A DNA stretch of 64,000 nt from Lewinellaceae bacterium (GTDB lineage Bacteria > Bacteroidota > Bacteroidia > Chitinophagales > Saprospiraceae), in the NCBI GenBank assembly GCA_020636255.1, contig JACJYE010000005.1:186001-250000 (forward strand), read 5' to 3'. A program made the translations under genes and the position numbers. The notes below the pieces were generated by a model that was given only the letters and a program-made list of their open reading frames with translations, ran no database searches and had not been told where the DNA came from. Below, one piece after another: positions 60,956-64,000 of this stretch. Within the stretch, counting starts at the first letter, position 1; every line of letters starts with the position of its first letter.

Positions 60956-61840
60956 ATGATCAGAGAGATACTCATCAGCGTACGCCCATATCAGTGGGTA
61001 AAGAATGTACTGGTCTTTGCAGCACTGATCTTTTCCCTTTCTTTTCTCGACCCCCGGGCTATCCAGCTGAGCATTCTGGTATTCGTATCGTTTTGCCTGG
61101 TAAGCGGCAGCGTTTACCTGATCAACGATATACGCGACAAAAGAGCCGACAGCCTGCACCCGGTGAAGAAGCGCCGCCCGATCGCATCCGGCAGGCTGCC
61201 CGTTGGCATAGCTCTGGCCGCTTTTTTCGCTTTTTTATCAACGGGGCTTTTCCTCGCCTATCTGGCCAACTGGAAAACGCTGTTCCTCATAGGCGTATAT
61301 CTGGCCCTGAACCTGGGTTATTCGTTCGGCTTAAAAAGAGTGGTCATCCTGGATGTCATGATCGTCGCAATCGGTTTTCTGATCCGGGCAATGGCTGGCG
61401 CATACGCCATCGACGTCGCGGTTTCACCCTGGCTGTTCATCTGCACCCTGTTGCTGGCCCTGCTGCTGGTATTGGGTAAGCGGCGCCAGGAACTGGCCAT
61501 GATGGAGGAACAGGCCGGCGTTCATCGCAAGAGCCTCGAAGAATACAGCCTCCCTTTCATCGATGGGCTGATGTTCGTCAGTGCAGGCGCCGCCATCGTG
61601 ACGTATTCCTTGTATACGATTGCTGATGAAGTCGTCGCCCGTTTTCATACGCAATGGCTGATTGCAACTACCCCCCTCGCGATATACGGCATTTTCCGGT
61701 ACCTGTATCTGGTTTATATTAAAGAACAGGGCGGCGACCCCACAAAGATGATGATCATGGACAAGGCATTCGTGATCAACGGCCTGTTGTGGGTGGCCAT
61801 GATCTTTTCCATTCTCTTTTATGCAAAGAACATAGCGTAG
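60956..61840 (+). CDS. UbiA-family prenyltransferase (decaprenyl-phosphate phosphoribosyltransferase-like)
   Basis: 294 residues with about eight or nine hydrophobic segments. The Mg-diphosphate motif is LINDIRDKRADSLHP (Asn57, Asp58, Asp61, Asp65), followed by KKRRPIASGRLP, the hallmark of DPPR-synthase-like members that move phosphoribose onto polyprenyl phosphate. A second motif LGKRRQELAMM lies near residue 180. In mycobacteria this starts polyprenyl-phosphate-arabinose synthesis. The phosphatase gene just downstream, on the opposite strand, could supply the next step. The sugar made here is not provable. Confidence 0.8.
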   Translation: MIREILISVRPYQWVKNVLVFAALIFSLSFLDPRAIQLSILVFVSFCLVSGSVYLINDIRDKRADSLHPVKKRRPIASGRLPVGIALAAFFAFLSTGLFLAYLANWKTLFLIGVYLALNLGYSFGLKRVVILDVMIVAIGFLIRAMAGAYAIDVAVSPWLFICTLLLALLLVLGKRRQELAMMEEQAGVHRKSLEEYSLPFIDGLMFVSAGAAIVTYSLYTIADEVVARFHTQWLIATTPLAIYGIFRYLYLVYIKEQGGDPTKMMIMDKAFVINGLLWVAMIFSILFYAKNIA

Positions 61841-61859
61841 CGTTCACCTCAAGAAAGGG

Positions 61860-61881
61860 GGGGCCTCCAGACAAGCTCTTA
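61860..61881 (+). repeat. Dispersed AAACAAGC repeat between convergent genes
   Basis: GGGCCTCCAGACAAGCTCTT followed by AC, with one mismatch to the consensus. It fills most of the gap between the convergent UbiA and HAD genes and includes the stop codon of the HAD gene (61879-61881). Confidence 0.6.
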
Positions 61882-62475
61882 CTTTCGGAATGGTTTGTAA
61901 TAATGCCGTGTGGCCAGGCCGAACATCGCAAAATCCCCCTTACTGTCGCCGTAGGCGATTATTTCCGAGAAGTCATCCAGGTTGAACAACTCCCGTATCC
62001 GCCTGGCCTTTTCATCCCCATAACAGTTGGGGCCGTCCAGTTTTCCGGTAATCTGCCCATCGCGGGTTTCCAGCCTGCTGCCTATCAGCGGTATATGTTG
62101 CTGTCGGCACCAGGGGCTGAGCCAGTCTTCGGCCGAAGAACTGACAACAACGGCAGGGCTGCCGCTGGCAAGATGCTTTTTCAGGCACCCGAGGCCTTTG
62201 GGGCGCAACATGCCGGGCAGTTTTTCTTTGGCAAATCGCTCGCAGCCCTGCTGGAAACGAGGCAGCGGTTCATTGCCGAAAAAGTAGGTGAGAAAATATT
62301 CTTTGGCGCGCCAGTTGGGTATCCATCCTGCTTTGTAGGCCAGCAACATGGGGAGCAGGTAGAACAGGCCCAGCAAAAAGCGTGCGTTGCCGCAATAAAA
62401 ACGGGCGAAAGCCAGCATTGAATCCCCTCGGGCCAGTGTGCCGTCAAAATCGAATAAAACCAGTGTCTCCTTCAT
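61879..62475 (-). CDS. HAD-IB family phosphatase
   Basis: About 198 residues from the ATG complementary to 62475-62473; a longer frame from 62520 adds 15 unconserved residues. HAD motif I is LVLFDFDGTLARGD (Asp9, Asp11), motif II VVVSSSAEDW, and motif IV region IIAYGDSKGDFAMF. It belongs to the SerB/PgpC-like HAD-IB group. It is the only complete minus-strand gene in the locus and converges on the UbiA gene. In many bacteria a similar HAD domain is fused to a UbiA prenyltransferase (family knowledge), so it may dephosphorylate the polyprenyl-phosphoribose product. Confidence 0.82.
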   Translation of the reverse strand: MKETLVLFDFDGTLARGDSMLAFARFYCGNARFLLGLFYLLPMLLAYKAGWIPNWRAKEYFLTYFFGNEPLPRFQQGCERFAKEKLPGMLRPKGLGCLKKHLASGSPAVVVSSSAEDWLSPWCRQQHIPLIGSRLETRDGQITGKLDGPNCYGDEKARRIRELFNLDDFSEIIAYGDSKGDFAMFGLATRHYYKPFRK

Positions 62476-62585
62476 GTTATCCTGTGTAAACATACTGCAT
62501 GCAGCGTAAAAATAAGCCAAACAATCCGATAGGCCTTGATGTCCGCAGTGAACTTCTGCTTTTCGATCAATAAATACGACCCATC
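62476..62585. promoter_or_regulatory. Divergent promoter region between HAD and sugar-transferase genes
   Basis: A 110-bp AT-rich gap between divergent starts, so it should hold at least one promoter in each direction. On the minus strand TATGTTTA (about 62487-62494) is a near match to the -7 element TAnnTTTG. No convincing rightward element is seen. A short palindrome TGCATGCA lies near 62497-62504. Confidence 0.3.
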
Positions 62586-63650
62586 ATGACCAGCAAACCC
62601 CTAAACCCCCATGATCCTGATAGCAATAAGCCCTGGAAAGCCCAGGCGCCTCCGCCTTTGGTAGCGCTCGTCAAACGGTATATCAAGGGCAATAACCCAC
62701 TGATAGCCCTGGTGTCGGCGAAGCAGGCCGAACATAAAGAGGCCGTTCAACCCGCGAACGGTATCATTCTTCGGCAGCGGCTGAACGACCTGCCGAAGGT
62801 CAATGCCTTCCTGATGGAGTTACATGCTTACATAAGAGAAGGGGGCTATCTCTTCGGCTGTGTGGAAACGATCCAGCTGCGCAAAAAGAAACTCATGGCT
62901 TCCTACCCCAGCCCACTGAACCGGTTGATATATCTGGCGGAAACGCTGTTCAAACGAGCAGGGGCCCGCGTGGCTTTTCTCAGGCCGCTCTATTTTCGGC
63001 CCGGATCGGGCCGCAGCTGGCCCATGTGGGAGATCGAAGTGCTGGGCAGGCTTTGTGCCTGCGGGTACTATCCGGAGGAAACAACGGAATCGGACGGCCT
63101 GCTCTATTTCTGCGCCCGGAAGCTGGCCACCCCGTCGAACTTCCCGAAAGACCGCTGCGGCCCCATTATCAGCCTGCGGCGGGTAGGTAAGCGCGGAAAG
63201 CATTTCTATATGCACAAGTTCCGGACCATGTATCCCTATTCCGAATATCTTCAGGAATATATCTTCAACAACAACGGCCTGCAAAAGGGAGGCAAATTCA
63301 AAGACGACCCCCGAATAACCCATTCCGGCCGCTTTATGCGAAGGTACTGGATCGACGAAATCCCGAACCTCATCAACCTGTTAAAGCTGGAAATAAAACT
63401 TTTCGGCCTGCGGCCCATCAGCGACCATTATCTGAGCTTGTATCCGGAGTCTTTTCAGGAGCAGCGAAAGCGCTTTAAGCCCGGTATGATCCCTCCCGAA
63501 TACGTCGACAGGCCCAAGACAATTGAAGAGATCGTAGAAACGGAAATGCGCTACATCAAAGCTTACGAACGAAGCCCCTTCCTCACCGACCTCAAGTATA
63601 CGGTAAGAGCATTGTACAACATTATCGTAAAAAAGGTAAGGAGTAAATAA
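62586..63650 (+). CDS. Polyprenyl-phosphate sugar-1-phosphate transferase with unusual N-terminal domain
   Basis: 354 residues. The C-terminal half is the bacterial sugar transferase domain: FYMHKFRTMYPYSE (about 207-220), KDDPRITHSGRFMRRYWIDE (catalytic Asp257-Glu258), IPNLINLLKLEIKLFGLRPI. It would load the first sugar phosphate onto undecaprenyl phosphate. Unlike WcaJ/PglC there is no obvious N-terminal membrane helix. Instead residues about 60-200 form a soluble domain (REGGYLFGCVETIQLRKKK, GRLCACGYYPEE) that looks like a methyltransferase-type fold but lacks a clear SAM motif. It lies in its own transcription unit ended by the terminator at 63701. Confidence 0.8.
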   Translation: MTSKPLNPHDPDSNKPWKAQAPPPLVALVKRYIKGNNPLIALVSAKQAEHKEAVQPANGIILRQRLNDLPKVNAFLMELHAYIREGGYLFGCVETIQLRKKKLMASYPSPLNRLIYLAETLFKRAGARVAFLRPLYFRPGSGRSWPMWEIEVLGRLCACGYYPEETTESDGLLYFCARKLATPSNFPKDRCGPIISLRRVGKRGKHFYMHKFRTMYPYSEYLQEYIFNNNGLQKGGKFKDDPRITHSGRFMRRYWIDEIPNLINLLKLEIKLFGLRPISDHYLSLYPESFQEQRKRFKPGMIPPEYVDRPKTIEEIVETEMRYIKAYERSPFLTDLKYTVRALYNIIVKKVRSK

Positions 63651-63700
63651 AGGTGAGGAAGAACTAAAGATACAACACCAATTTTCGCCCCCTTATTTGT

Positions 63701-63736
63701 GCCCTACGGTTGCTTTGGCAGCCGTGGGGCTTTTTA
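63701..63736 (+). terminator. Strong intrinsic terminator at the end of the locus
   Basis: GCCCTACGGTTGC (63701-63713), loop TTTG, GCAGCCGTGGGGC (63718-63730) form a 13-bp stem with two G-T pairs, followed by TTTTTA. It lies 51 bases after the sugar-transferase stop. Confidence 0.92.
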
Positions 63737-63852
63737 TTCGTTAAAAAGCCCCGGGCCCAGACTCAAAGAAGAGAATATTTGGTTTGTCCCCCCTCACCAC
63801 TGTCAAATTAGGACTTTTTGAATGAAAAAAAAAGGGGGATGGAATATGGGCC

Positions 63853-63944
63853 GGCCTTCCGGCCTTCCAGGGAGACTGGGTGACAAGGTGATCGGGAGGC
63901 TGGGTGACAAGGTGAACTCCGGCCTGAAGGCCTTCCGGCCTTCC
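63853..63944. repeat. Compound intergenic repeat cluster
   Basis: GGCCTTCCGGCCTTCC occurs at 63853-63868 and again at 63929-63944. Between them a 22-bp unit, GGGAGACTGGGTGACAAGGT plus GA, is repeated at 63870-63891 and 63894-63915 (one difference, period 24 bp). No gene is convincing here. This looks like low-complexity intergenic DNA marking the end of the locus. Confidence 0.75.
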
Positions 63945-63946
63945 CC

Positions 63947-64000
63947 TCAATCCCTCTTCCTGTTCAGGCCCAGGGCTTTGAGCATAAGCGTGGGGACCGG
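63947..64000 (-). CDS. Possible C-terminal end of a minus-strand gene
   Basis: The minus strand reads an open frame from the window edge, PVPTLMLKALGLNRKRD, then a stop at 63949-63947. The basic ending is protein-like, but 17 residues are too few to assign. It would converge on the polysaccharide locus, which fits the terminator at 63701. Confidence 0.3.
   Translation of the reverse strand, partial: PVPTLMLKALGLNRKRD

Noticed and set aside
63741..63950. 69-residue minus-strand open frame
   Set aside because: It is made of the intergenic repeat cluster and lacks protein-like features.

Overview
The window reads as one very large surface-polysaccharide biosynthesis and export locus from a Bacteroidota bacterium. 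Lineage evidence is a UpxY-type antiterminator, two secreted proteins with type IX secretion (T9SS) C-terminal domains, SprB-type and Cys-containing Ig-like repeats, almost no Shine-Dalgarno sites, and a base composition near 50% GC. The style of the repeats and tails suggests Saprospiria, which is an inference. Almost all genes lie on the + strand with 4-base overlaps or gaps of a few bases, so they probably form a few long transcripts.

Layout: 1-724 is the start of a secreted protein on the minus strand. 725-1338 is a divergent control region ending in a structured leader. 1339-6503 holds the antiterminator, a WlbA/WbpB-type dehydrogenase, the Wza-like export lipoprotein and the Wzc-like tyrosine kinase. 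6500-13460 is a nucleotide-sugar block: CDP-glucose synthesis, a 3-deoxysugar dehydrase and reductase, an epimerase, a reductase, an aminotransferase and an unexpected L-2-hydroxyglutarate oxidase. 13466-22585 holds a GT-C protein, a Wzy-like polymerase/ligase, a Wzx-like flippase and four glycosyltransferases. 22563-42040 is a decoration region with four polysaccharide deacetylases, two tandem GNAT-like proteins, an ATP-grasp enzyme, three asparagine-synthetase-like proteins, a FemAB-like protein, a formyltransferase, a UDP-sugar dehydrogenase and a FAD oxidoreductase. 42050-49074 has an acyltransferase-SGNH fusion and a polyprenyl-phosphate-sugar type GT2 flanked by two GT-C proteins. 49112-56816 encodes two secreted GH38-like proteins, the second with eleven exact 141-bp repeats. 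56856-59783 is a compact probable sulfation module. 59856-63650 holds a UDP-HexNAc 2-epimerase, a UbiA-type prenyltransferase, an antisense HAD phosphatase and the probable initiating sugar-phosphate transferase, followed by a strong terminator.

Together the genes suggest a Wzx/Wzy-type polymer built on undecaprenyl phosphate. It probably carries a 3,6-dideoxyhexose and an amino-uronic acid, with amide, formyl, acyl and sulfate decorations, and is exported by Wza/Wzc. The most interesting logic is a possible L-2-hydroxyglutarate recycling loop (WlbA/WbpB-like dehydrogenase, aminotransferase and LhgO in one locus). Other points of interest are the four-gene sulfation module, a family of short palindromic repeats in many of the longer intergenic gaps, and the recently amplified 141-bp array. 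Functions are assigned by motif reading only; no database search was possible.
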